Assembly (NCBI GenBank): GCA_032718475.1
Contig: JAUCBJ010005803.1
Span: 1 to 62,184 of the forward strand
DNA from: Nemertoderma westbladi
Taxonomy: Eukaryota; Xenacoelomorpha; Nemertodermatida; Nemertodermatidae
DNA: 62,184 bases
Direction of reading: 5' to 3'
Part shown: positions 1 to 13,939 of the stretch, piece after piece
Position numbering within the stretch: position 1 is the first letter of the stretch
Layout: each line of letters begins with the position of its first letter
The notes under the pieces: generated by a model
Databases searched by the model: none
Seen by the model: only the letters and a program-made list of their open reading frames with translations
What the model was told of the DNA's origin: nothing
Made by a program: the position numbers and the translations under genes

Positions 1-1089
1 GTTAGTCTGGCTGGCTCATGGCATTGCTGAGTTTGAGTAGTGGTGAGGTGGTTGGACCGTGTACGGTACTTTGTTCCAAAACCAACTTTTGCGAACTTTG
101 TTCCAATAGTTGCTATATGGTACATTATGACATTTACTGCCTAGCTGTGGTAATTAAAGTTGGATTGTTGTTTATGACAGCATTTTTCAACAGAAATAAT
201 TGAGTGTGCAACAGTAATAATTGATTGACATTTGATTTCTGTTTTCATGACATCTTGTTGCCAACTAAATTTGGAACAATAATAATTAAAGTTTCATATT
301 TTTATCATATGACAGGTTGTTTTCCAATTTAATTTTCATTGATAATAAATGTAAGGCTATATTTGACTGTAATAGCGTTTTGAATTGAATATAAGTTTGT
401 TTACGACTCGTTGTTTGTCTACTTCTAGCTCGAGTGAACTCGGACAAACGATAGAGCGGGTCTTTATACAATAATATTACAGTATATTTATCTCAGACAA
501 ACAAGTCACCAGCAATCAACAGACCATCGTTGTCACATAGAAACATAAAAGAAAATAACACATAATTACAGCAAAAGAGACTCTGGAGAGCCCAATTAGA
601 ATGATGCCCATAAATGTGTATAAACGAAAGTCACAAACTACATTAGTTCACATAAAAGTTATATAATCACAATAATGACACATTTCAGTGGATATGAATG
701 AGATAGTAGCTACTTGTAATTTTCGCCCAATATGTATATTGTATATATTTTTTTCCGGCACGCCATGAAATTGATGATAATGATTGGCTGTATAAAATAT
801 TGAGTGATATCTGTTGTAATGAGAGTCTATAAATCCAGTTTTAATTTGTTTATGAGTATGAGTATTGGCAGCCACCAATCTTGGATAAATTTGCCTCTTG
901 CTAACCTTCGAACAGTTTCTCAAGTTTCGAAAGAGTTAGCAACAGAGTCTCGTTTAATAAAATCTGGTTTGACCACGCCCATCTCAACCCTAAATTATTT
1001 AAAAATCTCTTAACCTTAAAGAAACTCAAGAAAGTCATGAGCTTCCTTCTACTTATGTAAATTTTTGGTATATTCTGTGCTACTTCTAA
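1..1089. other. No gene seen
   Basis: AT-rich sequence. Short open frames have no recognisable motifs. A weak RTE family 2 tip at 418-446 is listed separately. Confidence 0.6.
418..446 (-). repeat. Possible RTE family 2 3' tip
   Basis: About 28 bp resembling the terminal CTAGGTCGAGCGAACTCGGA of family 2. Weak, no tail. Confidence 0.25.
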
Positions 1090-1650
1090 AGGTTTTCCAT
1101 GCCTTTCACTTATGTTTCAGAAGATATTCTTCACCAGATCAACGATCCCAATCTAGCAGAGATCATCAATGTGCTCAGCACACCATCCTTAGAGCTTATG
1201 CTCATATGACCAGAATTTCATGATACAGTCGAATTAGGAATTAACGAAAAGACCAACGCAAGAAGCAGTCTGCCACAATCATTAGATGAGCCATTAGATC
1301 CCTCCCTCTAGGGATAGCTACTTCTGGAACCAGCAGGTGGTATTATCATCACCAATTCCATGATGATCTCGGACATGCTTAGAAGAACGAACATATGAAT
1401 TATGAATAAGAAAGGTACGGTGCAAGTGTATCGCTCTGGAGGATTCCTCTATATAATTCCGAATGGATCTGTGTCACAATCAACTGTAGTCTCAAAAGTT
1501 GTGTTAATTTATGATCAATGATCGTGAGTCTGGATCAAAGGCCTTAAAAGAGTTCATCAAAGACAGCAGCCAGATGTCTTTCTTTATTGACAACTCTTAA
1601 ATTATAGTTCTAAAGAACCAGGATGGGCACTATGGTCCCTTTTCTATTTA
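1090..1650 (-). mobile_element. RTE family 1 LINE, highly decayed fragment
   Basis: Nucleotide similarity to 26580-27210 is visible in blocks, for example ACCATCCTTxGAGCTTATG, AAAGACCAACxxxAGAAGCAG and ATCAAAGGCCTTxAAAxAG. No open frame remains. Confidence 0.7.
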
Positions 1651-2865
1651 TTACTTTTGTTCATTTCATTTTCTGTTCATTGCTTTTCATTGTACTGTGC
1701 GTTCCAGAACTTGTTCCAGAATATTTTTTCGTTCCAGAACATTATTATTCGAGTGAATTAATTGATTACCTTACTATTTATTTACCTATTATTTATAGTA
1801 TATAGGATATGGGATCAAAGTGGCAGTGCTGTAAATAAATTCAATTGTATGTTTGACCTGTACAAGTCAGTAAAACAAAGAGCCCAATACAATGGAGTAT
1901 CTGAAACAATAGCGATTCTACCAGAAACCCGTCTTTACAAATCGTGATAATGGTATATTGGCGGGCTTCTGTGTCAGTGTTAAAGCCCTCTGCTGGCCTC
2001 TCCATTTCCGCATGGAGTTCAAATAGGTTAGTAATGGGTGCAAATGACGAGAGAGGTTAAATGTAGCGCAGTGCTAGTAGGATATAAGAAATCAAATTAA
2101 AATCAGCTTGATACCATGGGGTTATTATAAATATTAATGGTAATTGACATAATTAATCTGTTTACAATAAATGCCAATTTATAAACGTAATTAATAACCA
2201 CATGTACACTACTATTGGACGATGAAAATCAATTAGCAATTATCGCGATCAATTGCCTTTGGGAGTTCAGCTGCAAATATGAAGGGTTTGTTTATCAAAA
2301 AGCTTATGAATTCAATATTAAAGATAATCCAAACATCCTGGAAATGATATTCCTTGTGATGTAGGTTGCTGTATGAAATCAGAAACAGTGTCAGCAGAAT
2401 TGCTGTAGATGATATTTTTGAAATTCTAATTTTGTAAGCGCAGAAGCACAGTAGTATAATGCAACGCGCATAAGCGCACGGGAACCATTTCCATTGGGGG
2501 GGGGGGGAATTTTCGCCCCCACCCCTTTGCCAATTCCCACCCACCCCCCACCCCCTCCTTCAACAAAAAATATATTAAACATTAATGTAGTTTTAAATGA
2601 TTAAATAAAATATATGAAATGAAGTGAAGTTAGCTATATCTTCTCCAGTCTCCGAATTTATTCCACAACATTTTAGAAGCATAAAGTAAAGTAAAGTGAT
2701 GGGTGAACGTGTTAAAGAGGAACCGACGGAGGCAACCTGAGGACTCCTCTCTCAGCTATTTCCTATAAGGCATGGATGACGTCACACTAACTCCAAGGTC
2801 GACTACTCTCACTATCCAACCCTTTTCTTTACTCCCCCAATATATGCCAGGTTCCCATTACAATT
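1651..2865. other. No gene seen; TTCCAGAA cluster and G-run
   Basis: TTCCAGAA occurs three times in 1702-1742. A 12-G run near 2497-2508 is followed by C-rich sequence that could pair with it. Confidence 0.55.
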
Positions 2866-3014
2866 GGGTCGGCTGAAGCTGGGTCGGCTGAAGCTGGGTT
2901 GGCTAAAGCTGGGTTGGCTGAAGCTGGGTAGGCTGAAGCTGGGTTGGCTGAACCTGGGTAGGCTGAAGCTTGGTTGGCTGAAGCTGGGTAGGCTGAAGCT
3001 GGGTTGACTGAAGA
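2866..3014. repeat. 15-bp minisatellite, about 10 units
   Basis: Unit GGGTTGGCTGAAGCT with variants (GGGTCGGCTGAAGCT, GGGTAGGCTGAAGCT). Confidence 0.95.
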
Positions 3015-4629
3015 AGGTTCTTTAGAGTTAACAACTTAACGAAAACTAGGCTTCCTTTTCAGGGTCTCGAATTAATCACATTCCGGTTGAATGACCGCCG
3101 CTGAAACCACCAGGACAACATGAACATTCGAGAACATAGTTGCCTCGCCCACTTGCTACAATTACAATACATTAAATGTACAATATAATAAAATATTATA
3201 TAAGTCTATACAGGGTGTAAACACATCCAAGATCACTTTACACAATGTTAGGTGTATTCTAACTACATTCCTAACACTCACATTCAGGCTGCGGCGATGT
3301 ATTACATGAAATTGCTTGAAACATACTAATTTTGGGGCCTTTTATATTGAAACAACAACTGAGCAAACATATTTTAGGGCTTAATGTCCTGATTCTATAT
3401 GTTTTTGTAGTTTATGGGGTGTCAAGCGAACAAACTAGGTAACTAAGTAACAAACTAACTCAAATTACGAAAGTAGTAAAGTGACACCTCACATTATTTA
3501 GACATTCTATCAATTTATTTTGTTTCACCAACCGATTCTTATGTTTTAACGAAGTTGCTCTTCTGAAGAGATGGTCTTGGCTACTTCTGAAGTTATTAAA
3601 CAAAATCCATTTATCCAGAGTGGCAGTGGGACATTCATGAAGGCTGGTGACTTGAGACCGCAGTTACTAATGGAGAACGGTAGGAGGTCAGTCGTTCGGT
3701 CGGTCGGTCGGCGCAAACTTAAGCCAGTACTGATGATAAGGAGGATTTCGATTGTCTGACATACAGCTCAGTAGAGCAAAGTACCATGGGGTGTTGGAGT
3801 TGGTAGTCCATGGTAAGGGAATGGATTGCGCGTTAGGTTCCTAATGATGGCAAATAATTCTCTGCAGTAATGGGAATTCTAAAATCTGATTGGCCCATCG
3901 TTTGCATATATTATGCATACTCTATCTGACAGAGAAAGAAGCTAACAAAAATTCTATTTCGATTGCCATTTTATTTGTTGAGTGTTTTTACATTACTTTT
4001 TTTTTTAAATAATATAAAAATCGAGGTAGATTTTGTTAATATTATTGCAGTGTTTTCTGTATTGAGTTGTTCACTTATTGAGTTGTAATAATATCACATG
4101 TACAATTTAATAATAGTAATTCGTATTTAATTATTTAATTCTAATTAAAATAAAAGAAACATTTTATACATTTTCACAATACATTTGATACAATACATTT
4201 TATGTGTATTTTATTTAAATCTTGAAAAGTAGTCAAATACCATTAAATTATAAAAATAATTAGAATTAGAATTGTGCTCATCGTCTGGTTTATTATTTTT
4301 TGAAATACCCGCGATGGAAATTAAAGTATATACCTTATGTAATGTAGTCTACGTACATAAATGAAAAATATTGGGTGAACTATAGAAAACTCACCATGCG
4401 TGATGAACAACGCAATTTCACTACATACACGTTTTATGGGGGGGTGGTGGGTGGTGGGGGGGGGGGGGGGGGGGGGGGGGGGGTGGGTGGGTTGGTGGTC
4501 AATTCCCAACTAAATTAAAATAATTTAATTGAAATATTACAAAACTCCTTTATGATGTGACATAATGTAGAACATAATGTGGTATAGGGTGAGAATGGAG
4601 TCGAGTCCATAGGACACATCATATAAGTT
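3015..4629. other. No gene seen; long G-run
   Basis: AT-rich. A G-run of more than 40 bases with few interruptions spans about 4438-4490. The minus-strand poly-proline frame over it is an artefact of the run. Confidence 0.6.
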
Positions 4630-4754
4630 AGGGCTACTTCCGGTACACTGGTGTAGTGCTACTTCCGGTACACTGGTGTAGTGCTACTTCCGGTACACTG
4701 GTGTAGAGCTACATTCGGTAAACTGGTGTAAGGCTACTTTCGGTACTGGTGTAG
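4630..4754. repeat. 25-bp minisatellite, 5 units
   Basis: Unit GTGCTACTTCCGGTACACTG plus GTGTA; later units diverge. Ends beside the 3' tail of an RTE family 1 copy. Confidence 0.92.
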
Positions 4755-4759
4755 ACTTC

Positions 4760-5287
4760 TATGCCGCAATACTACTATACTAGGATCGGCATGCTGCATT
4801 GCAGCTGCATTTTTAAGAATGCTGTGCCGGCTCATCCGACAAAATTGCACCGCCACAACTCTCTATCACCCATGACATTTGCTAGATCATCCGCATCTTC
4901 AAGGCCAGTGTCCTTTAAGATACGTCTCAAGAAAGTCATGGGCTGTCCACCATGCTTATTCACTCCATGAGGCTGCCAAAGTACAAGATTATGCACTGGC
5001 TGGTCCTCACGGCGAAAGCAATGTCCTGCAAAGCGGAGGCGATTTTGTTCTAGTGTCAAGCTTGGGGGAACCAATGAGACACCTCCAATGTTATATAGTG
5101 TCTGGTTGGAGATGTGTGCATTGTACTTGACACAATGAACCCGGCGTAGCATTCTTGTGAATGTGCCATCCAGAGATTTGGTGTCCTCAGCAGTTAGAGC
5201 CCAGCATGGACTCCCATAGAGGAGTACTGGAACTACTGCTGCTCTAAATAATCGGACCTTAAGTTTCCGATTAATTCTCGGTGACTT
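4760..5287 (-). mobile_element. RTE family 1 LINE, 3' fragment
   Basis: Minus-strand translation includes HCVKYNAHISNQTLYNIGG and GHCFRREDQPVHNL. The 3' end has the shared GCAGCATGCCGATCCTAG-type terminus. Truncated after the ribose-contact/thumb region. It adjoins the LINE ORF1 fragment at 5310-5699 and a 25-bp minisatellite at its 3' side. Confidence 0.85.
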
Positions 5288-5309
5288 ACCTTAGAACTTA
5301 CTTAGAACT

Positions 5310-5699
5310 TTAATTCTTAGAATCTTCAGAAGACTTCACCGCGGCATTAAGCAAGGAACCTTGATTCTCGAGAACATTGATCTTGTTCTTCAAAGTCACA
5401 TTCTCACTAGATAAGTCTTTAACGGTTTTATTGAGTTCGTCGTGTTTCTCAGCTAGAAAATCCTGGCTAAATTCAATGTCAACAAGGGTGTCAGTACTGG
5501 TTGAGTTGGGTGTGGATGTGGATCTAGTTGGCGTACTGGTATCTGGAATCGTGTTTGTGACGGTAGGCCTATCACTATCACTAGGAGGATTAATAGTGTC
5601 AAATGAAATATTCTGGTTGAGTAATGAGTGATCCGGATCTGCTCCTGATTGAGAGATAATTTCAGTACGTCTTCTATTTTCATTCTTACCCTTTCCCAT
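5310..5699 (-). pseudogene. LINE ORF1-like fragment (basic N-terminus plus coiled coil)
   Basis: 129 codons from ATG, starting MGKGKNENRRRTE, then a Ser/Thr/Pro-rich linker, then a heptad-like stretch (LNKTVKDLSSENVTLKNKIN) that should form a coiled coil. This layout is typical of ORF1 proteins of CR1/L1-type LINEs, which bind RNA as trimers. The RRM-like part is absent, so the copy is truncated. Sequence upstream to about 5960 may be its 5' UTR. Function is inferred from layout only. Confidence 0.5.
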
Positions 5700-8600
5700 C
5701 GTTATATTATTTAAAATTACAAATGGAAGTATACGTCAGTACGTAAGTGCAGTAGGTTACCGGTAGTTTGCGGTATTAGTATAGAGCAGTATTTTGAAGT
5801 ATGAAATTGTATAGTGCATAGTGTAATGTCACTTGTTTATTTGTCGGTTATTGTTACAATCGGTTATTGTAATTTGCCAGTGGTAGTGACATCATTCAAT
5901 TCCACTAGGCGTAGTTATAATCTATAGAGCGAAACTGCCTCTATGATACAACCATCAATGATATAATCTATAATCCGGTAGATATTAGGATTCAGACCCT
6001 ATCTCCGGCATATTATTTTACTGTCGGACTTGCTCGCCATAAATCATTGATCCAAGCACTCCAGTAATTGGCATGAAACGGAGGGCTTTATAGGACTCGA
6101 TCTCCATACCACTAATTATGCCCCTGAGACAGAGAAGTTTGTATGTCAAGGTATATTCCATCGCATCTTAAAAGTTATTAAGAGTGGCAGCATTCAGCAG
6201 TTGATGAGACAAATATTGTAAATTCGAATCCCATGGACCTCTCGAACTCTTGCTAATTACGATTTTCTAGGACAGTAAACTTGTAGTAAGAAGAAATGGG
6301 CTCATTCTACATGCCCAAACATAACAAGCATATTTAGCAATAATGATAAATTTATTCGCAAATTTAAACATTTCTGAACATATATATCCGGTGGTATGGA
6401 AATACCACCAAATATAAAAGTTCAGTTAAGCATAAATTTTCTGGGACTGAGGAATATTTCATTTATATTTCGACTATAACACATGAGAATGAAAATAAAT
6501 AAATTCGGTCATATATATTTATTTCCGGTTCAATGTAATTGTAATATGGAATCAGAGAAGGTTTAATTGCTAAGAAATTGGTTGCTGACGAGCTTTACAA
6601 GATCAACAACTTCATTATGCATGCAATATTGCATATTTGCTGAACGTATTGTAACATGAACGCTGTGATATAAGTAAGTGATATTAAAATTAAACTGGGG
6701 TCAAAGTTTGTTTGATCTAATCAAATTGACGGAAAGTGTCAAAAAATATATTATTCTTGGCATGTGTTACAACATGGTTCTTCCAGATTTATGCATATTA
6801 TATATTTTCATGTTCTTTAAACATTCAATGGTTAAATAATTGAGATATCCCATTTCAATATTTATATCCATTAGTGATATAAATATTTTAAACGTCCATT
6901 GCTATCATTAAAGCCCTTGGTATAAATATCCTTGGATTGTTGGATTTCCTGTTGGACATATAAAGTCTAGTGCGTTGCTGGAATATCAGCATAAATTCAA
7001 ACCCATTAGTATAGTCGTTCTCATTATCCATGTATGATGCACCCTAGTACCGAACACCTCTATGTTTTCACAAAAAAACCTCAAACGTAATTACGTATTT
7101 GATTGATGGATATCCCTTTGAATAATGACAGCGTTTTATGAAAAAAATTGTATTCTATGGAGGACCTTTTACAGCATTGTGCACATACAATGATGTGCTG
7201 CCTCATCTGAGAGATTGAACCAGGGCCCGGGTATTTCACCAGTTACCACTAATTACTACTCCGGTATTCTAATAAATGAATATAAATTAATCTATTGAAA
7301 TATACCAATAATAGTTATTATTATCTTAACGCAAAAAATATTATATCTTAACTTACGCAATATAATATAATATAAATAAATTATATTAATGAATTAATAC
7401 TACATCAAAGCAAAATAACTGTCATATATCACCAGCCTACTAAGCTAAGAATTGTTTGAAAATTTGATTGGGGTTTTTCATTTTTTGGGAGGAATGAAAT
7501 TGTTGTTGTCCGAACACTGTTGTTCGGATGTTAGATACTCAGAAATACATGGGTGCGATGTAATGATTAGCAGAGTGTAGTATAGGAGAGAGGATAAGTT
7601 TGTAAACAATGTGTCTCCTTCAGAATATGTTCTATTGTTGTAGTACCTACTTACTGTTTAATCAGTTATTCAAGTGGACAAATTCTTAAAGTTTTGTTAG
7701 TGGAACTTCTGATCAGTAACCAGAGGGAAGGAGTGAGCGACCCCGTGCGAGGCGAGGTGGGGAACTGTCAAGCCCAATTACTGTTATCATATGATTCGTG
7801 GAAAGGGTTTGGTTTCCAACATATTCGAGGTGTAAATACAGTATAAAGTGCTATATTGATTTGGGCCCTTTCAGTTATAGTGTGTATTATTGTTTATATA
7901 TTAAATTTGGACAGTGTCTAGAGGAACTGATTGACAATCATACTGCCTGATAAGAATGATTGAAGGCTATATACCGTGTGTGAATATAATATAGCGTGTG
8001 GCGAACACCCCATAACCCCAACCAATACAAAATGCAGAACACGATGGCATTTCGGTGAAATGAAACTTGTGACAAGAAGTTCTTTCCGACAGTTCTTTTT
8101 ATTTTTTATATGACATATACTGTATTAATTAAAATGTAAGAGTTATATCAGCTATCAGGATCAGTACCTTTATCATTAAATCATGCGATCACTTTTGGCG
8201 CCATAGCACAACTACAGGCACAACTACTATCAGATGCAATTCCAGAGAATCCACTCAGTAGGCCCCCGTAGTATCCTCCTTCGATGGAGCAGCACTGGTT
8301 TGGCGCAATGCATTAAATGCAGCAGCCTAGCCATAGCCATTCCAATCGTACACCCTTGACTGGTCGATAAATTGGAAAACAGAGCGGAAGGATTTACTGT
8401 GAAAGACCATCCCTTGTGGTGAACATGCATTCCCTGGTTTATTATTAATAAGCCTAAAAGATTCTCCCATTCAACTACACCAGATTGATGTCATCTCACA
8501 GCTCAGGCAAATCCATACGATAATTATTTAATCAGGGACGCCACATGCCATATGGCCATTGACACATTAGGGTGGTATGGTAATAAATAAAGTAATGTCA

Positions 8601-10189
8601 AATCCTATTATTATTATTAACAAATTAAACACTTAGTCAATGATACAGCAAAATTCGTTTGCACAAGGACAGACCGATGAGACAGTATAATACAATATAA
8701 CAAAGAATATAATAACATCAAGACAACTCATATATTGTACGTCCTACCACTGTAATGTACAGTACAGATCCGTTCCATAATCAAACATTATAAGAATGAT
8801 CGCCAGAACAACTAATAATAAAAAATACAAGAGGCATTAAAGGGGCACAAATAAATTAGTTACTTTTTTAATTTACAATTGAGTTGCCTAACAGCCATTC
8901 TCTTCTCTTAAATGCCGAAACAATAAAAATCCCCAGATTAATGGCTTTTTGTACATTGCTACCCCTTATTCCATTATACAAAGCCTTAAGCTTTTCAACT
9001 GCCGCGTTTCTTGAAAAATACCCACCCAGATACATGCTACAGATATCCAAATAAGCGGGACATTTTAAGAAAATGTCAATTGATTTTCAATAACGTTTCT
9101 ATTGCATACAATTTCATGTATACAGTTCACCCTTCCGCGATGCATCCACCGTACACATCACCTCCACCGTTGCACCAAAATGTCTCCAGGACCCAGGACG
9201 GCAGGATATTTTCCTGTTGCACAGATTGCGTATTCGATACACCGCTAAAGCCAGTTTCATTGAGAAAATCTCTTACATACGACACCCAATTTCTTCCTAA
9301 TGTATATGAAGAGCATTTTTTTTATTTTAATTTCTTTCCTAAAAAGTGACCAAGTCGGTCTCTGTCTTTTCAACAAGTGATTACATGTCATGTGTAGCAG
9401 TATGCTGATAGACGTAAGATCACAAATAAACTTACATTCATTCTACTTCCTTCATTATTGTTAATCTCATATCATATCATATGCCTAAAAATGCCTCCTC
9501 CACCTCCAAATAATTTATAGCATGGCAAATCGTTAAGTAAGTAATTCATGGGAGGATAATTACTACATTTTTCTAGTGAATATTAATAAACAAAATAAAA
9601 ACAAATGGTTCCATCACCAATACAGGTCGACTATCACGATACTGAGTTCCTGAATATATACTGTAGAACTGAATACCCCGTCTCTGTAACATCCGACTGG
9701 AAATGCTATCTATGTATACTTACTACTACCTACTTACTATGTATATATCTGGCTCCAAGAGTTTATGAATGTCAATGACTGACAAGGCCACCACATTTCT
9801 TTGCTGATTGCACATTAGAACAGGATATTGGACAGGCTGATCAGATCTATGATGATAATATTGGATGCTGCTGGGTAGAACTAGAGCACTATCCAATGTT
9901 CCCATTTAATCCCAGAACATCAACAAAGTCCAGGTCTGTCAAATGTATTTTGTTCACCATGCAGGAACCCAACAGGCTCTCTTATACAGTTAAACTTTAT
10001 TATGTGGAATAGCTCATAGCTCCTTTTTTTTTTCGTTATTAATACACACTCTCAGTATTATAAACCCATCACCAGTTTAGGTACAGTGCGTAATTGGGGT
10101 TTTATTGTTATTTAGATTATATGGATCGGTGCTAGGTTTGGAGTTTCAATATTTGTTTACAGTATTGTAGTCAATCAATTCAATCAAAT
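5700..10189. other. No gene seen apart from a SINE-like fragment
   Basis: AT-rich. Small open frames at 8230-8430 (minus), 8868-9050 (minus) and 9011-9349 (plus) show no known domain. ACATCAACAAAGTCCAGGTC at about 9920 weakly recalls RTE family 1. Confidence 0.5.
7190..7265 (-). mobile_element. Possible tRNA-like SINE fragment
   Basis: Minus strand TTAGTGGTAACTGG then CTGGTTCAATCTC resembles A and B boxes at suitable spacing. Short and decayed. Confidence 0.4.
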
Positions 10190-11342
10190 CAATTCTCAGG
10201 GTAATAATTCTAACCACAATACTAATTATTCTCATATTCCTGGTTGGAATAGCGTTGTTGGTGAAAAACATTCGATTTCTAGGAATTTATTTTTACTCTG
10301 GCGTCAGCTTGGTAGCACTCAAGGTACCTCGTTGCACCAACAACTATTGTGTTCTAAAGCGCAGTTTCAGCAAGCTATGCGAAGCTGTAAACGCGCGGAG
10401 GAACAGCTACGCTCAGACAGTATCGCCAAGTCATTGGCTGGTGGTGACAGTAATAAATTTTGGAAAGATGTTAAAAACAAAATTAAATATAATACTAACT
10501 CTTCTTTGACTGTTGACAGCGCAAATGGTGCACCTTCTATTTGCGCTCAATGGGCTGAGAACTACAAAAAATTGTTTAATTTTAACCCAACTCGTGTAAT
10601 TTCAGATGATGTTAGGAATGCTACCTGCAATATATCATTTAGTTTAGATATGCTTGTCTCTCCTAAAGAAATAAGTAGTGCAATTGGTGAACTTTCGTGC
10701 AATAAAGCGGCTGGCCCTGACCAGGTCTCTGCTGAAAATATTATTTATGCGCTATTTTATTAGGCTTATTATTTTCTTGTATGTTTACTCACGGTTTTAT
10801 ACCTATGGCTTTATTACAATCTTTTATATTAAAAAATCTAAGTGCTTGTATTTACATAGTAGGCTACGTAAGTTTTCTTCAGATTTAGATATACATATTA
10901 ATGGGGCAATTCTAGAACGCGTTGACAAATATGGGCCATTTTATATGCTGTGATTTCTATGATGATATTGATATTCGTAACCAAACTAGAGGTCATTATG
11001 CCCGTGCTAATTTATTAATTAGGAAATTTAGCTCATGTAGTCGGCCTGTTAAGATTCAATTATTTTCTAGTTATTGTTCCAATTTTTACTGTAACTCACT
11101 TTGGGCTGATAAATACCTAACCAAATCAACACTGGACCGTCTACATGTAGCTTACAATACTAGTGTAAGGACACTTTTTGGATATAAATTTGATGAGAAC
11201 TATAGTGCTTCTGGTATGCTTGTTCTATTGCGACTGAAGTCTTTTGTTCATATCCAACGCTTCTCTCTAGCTAGTTTATTTTCTAGTGTATTTAGTTCAG
11301 ATAATACTATTTTGCTGTGTATTCGCAACGTTTTGTCTTGAT
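10190..11342 (+). mobile_element. CR1/L2-type LINE remnant with RT core deleted
   Basis: The frame around 10240-10760 reads WNSVVGEKH, FLLWRQLGS, RAEEQLRSDSIA, FWKDVKNKI and NKAAGPDQVSAE, the stretch between endonuclease and RT fingers in CR1/L2 elements. THGFIPMALLQSF follows at about 10785 in another frame. RT motifs A to C are missing. At 10866-11340 the thumb and C-terminus resume with DIRNQTRGHYARAN, IRKFSSCSRPVKIQLFSSYC and RTLFGYK. One internal deletion of several hundred codons explains the structure. Confidence 0.8.
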
Positions 11343-11389
11343 AATTCTGAGCTTCATTCTACCTTTATTGGAAACCGACTCTAGTGTTT

Positions 11390-12645
11390 TGTAGTAACTG
11401 TATGTATCACTGTACGTAGGAGGACTTCATTTGCGCTATTATTGTAATTAATATTGCCAATTGTTATAGAACCTGTATTGGATCTGGAATAAAACATGTA
11501 ATGTAATAACAAATAATAATTATGGTGTGTGTTTCCCCATAATATTATACCATATTGAATATATGGGTGAATCAGTGCATAGAAAATCATTTTTACTATA
11601 TTTAATGGCAAGATATGGCGAAGTTTAAAAAAGATACCGCATGATTTCGAAATTTTCTTCAGTATGTAAGAGCAGTGATATTTCCAATATAATTTATTGT
11701 CTATCCAGATGCCCAAAAATTTTCTTTCATTTGTTTGTTTGATATTAACATTATTTATTTTTATTTTTTGAGTGATAGTAGTATTTGAATTTGAAAATAT
11801 GAGATATTCGGTTTTTTTAAGATTGAGGGATAGTTTGTTGTCAGTTAGCCATTGATCAATTTTTGAGAGTTAATTATTTACTTTTGTAATTAGTGTGTCC
11901 TTGTTGATGTGACTGTACGTACAGTATGTTAGTATCATCGGCAAAAAGAGTAGTATGTAAATTTGTGCAGTTTGGTAAGTCATTTATATACAATAAAAAT
12001 AGAGTAGCACTTAAGATAGCACCTTGTGGGATACCACACTGTGGGTTAAGAGGGCTGGAGTGTGTATTGTTTATAACAACTGTGTGTGAGCGATCCGTGA
12101 GGAAGCTTGTGAATAGTTGGAGCGGAAGACCTCTGATACCGTAACAGTTTAATTTTTTTAAGAGTATGCTATGGTTCAGGGTATCAAAAGCCTTTTTTAA
12201 ATCTATAGAAATTAGGCATGATGATTCGTGATGGTCAAGAGATTCAAGCAGTCTTTCTGTGATTGTAAGTATAGCGTCTGTTTTAGTAGAACGTTTCCTA
12301 AAACCGTATTGGCAGTGAGATAGAATTGAGTATTTTCTAAGTAGGTTATGAGTTGGGTATTAATTATACTTTCGTAGAGTTTGCTAAATAGCGGCAAGAC
12401 CGATATTGGTCTGTAGTTGTTTTTACTTGTTTTGTAGACTGGGGTAATTTTTGCTTGTTTTAGTACTTTTGGGAAAATTCCATTATTAATTGATTTGTTA
12501 ATTAAGAAAGTTAATTAAGTTAAGTGAGGTGCTAGATCGTGTGCTGCAGTTTTAACTAGTTGTATGGGGAATAGGTCATTAGTAGAGCAGTTGTTGTCTA
12601 GGTCTAGTAGGTAATATAGTACTTCAGTTTGCGTTGTATCTGATA
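11390..12645 (-). mobile_element. Jockey/CR1-like LINE remnant, RT core readable
   Basis: Read on the minus strand: YRPISVLPLFSKLYE, then (after a one-frame shift) YGFRKRSTKTDA, motif A SIDLKKAFDTLNH near 12200, CGIPQGAILSATLF (motif B), catalytic TLFADDTNI at about 11930-11955, KIDQWLTDNKLSLNLKKTEY, and LGIWIDNKLYW with YGIILWGN toward the 3' end. Only a few frameshifts. Endonuclease and ORF1 are missing. It lies tail-to-tail with the plus-strand CR1/L2 remnant. Confidence 0.82.
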
Positions 12646-13939
12646 GGTAGAATGAGTTATTATACATTTATTGTAGGAAGGGATCTAGGGAATATATCTC
12701 GAAAAATAAAGCTTGCCAACACATTGTTACTAGAATGAGTTAGACTTACGGTGGTCGATCCCATCTTTGGGATAGTAACTAGCTTTTTAGTTCTCATTTA
12801 TTGTGATCATTTATTATTTTGAGTGTGAAATGTCTTGGAGTTACGTTCTTTGAGTGGGAAATGTCTTGGAGAAGGAATTGCACTAGAGCTAAACATTAAT
12901 TTCATGAGGTAATCCTTCAATACCAGAGGCTTTATTTGTCTTAATAGAAGCTGCGGCAGTTTCTACTTTTGAAAAAGTTATTTTTTTCGTTATACTTTAT
13001 TGCCTGTGATCGCAATGTACGCCTGTACTTTAATTCTGAAGGCCCATCACATAATATCCTAATTTCCACGAAATTTTGAAGTTTATTCTATTGAGAAGCT
13101 GATATTTAAGTTAACAAGTTTAATTAAATCTGCTTAACACTTCAGGAGACTCCAGCATACAGTGGTGCTCTTGAGTACCTTCAGGCATGGAACAGCTGAT
13201 TATTCAATTATACATTGTGGCAATCGACTGAGACCCATACACTGTGCAAGACATATGCTTAATGCTTATGCTGCTATGCACATATACTTGTTTCACATGC
13301 TTATACCGCCCGCCACATTAAAATTAGATTATTAAACCAATGGATCCTTGGTCAGCAGGTTCAGTGTAAAATCGCCTCAAGAAGCTGTAAAGAGGATTAT
13401 TTGGCTCAGGTATCCAAAGGGGAAAAGCTTGGGCATCATGTACCAAACCATCTTATTACAAGGACATGATCAGTTCTTGGCGTCCTTTACCAAATCACAG
13501 TTACTTGTCCAAATCTATGAGGTTCAATTAGGTAAAATACATTCATTTAAAATACGGCCCACTTGATGTGAATAATAAACAATTAGAATCAACATACTTC
13601 CTTGGTTGCACTATGCAAATAACCAGAGAATTTACGTTTATAATGACATTAATATGCTAATTGTTGCAGAAAACCAATAATGAACATCAGGGACATGAAG
13701 TCCTCAATGACAGTTATGTGAAATACAGCAGTAATGCAATGCAATAATACTAGGATTACTGTACTGTATGATGATGGAGTTGTATCTGTGTGCAACTTTA
13801 ACAGGATTTGTATTGGTAACTTTGATAAGATTTAAAATGTATTTTGTTAAAGTCTAGGTGACTTTTGAAAACATTAATTGGCGATAATTGTCGTCTCAAC
13901 TATGGTATGTAACTATCTCATTAATAAAAATGTATAAGT
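12646..13939. other. No gene seen
   Basis: AT-rich, no recognisable coding or repeat structure except a short duplication of GAAATGTCTTGGAG near 12830-12870. Confidence 0.5.

Noticed and set aside
2866-3014. Repetitive Gly-Leu-Ala-Glu-Ala coding repeat
   Set aside because: The 15-bp unit keeps a frame open by periodicity alone; no start or flanking coding sequence.
4321-4509. Poly-proline protein on the minus strand
   Set aside because: The frame is created by a G-run; no other coding signal. The same applies to the Gly- or Pro-rich frames over the runs near 2500, 19770 and 57190.
8230-9349. Small open frames at 8230-8430, 8868-9050 and 9011-9349
   Set aside because: No recognisable domain, no splice support, and lengths expected by chance.
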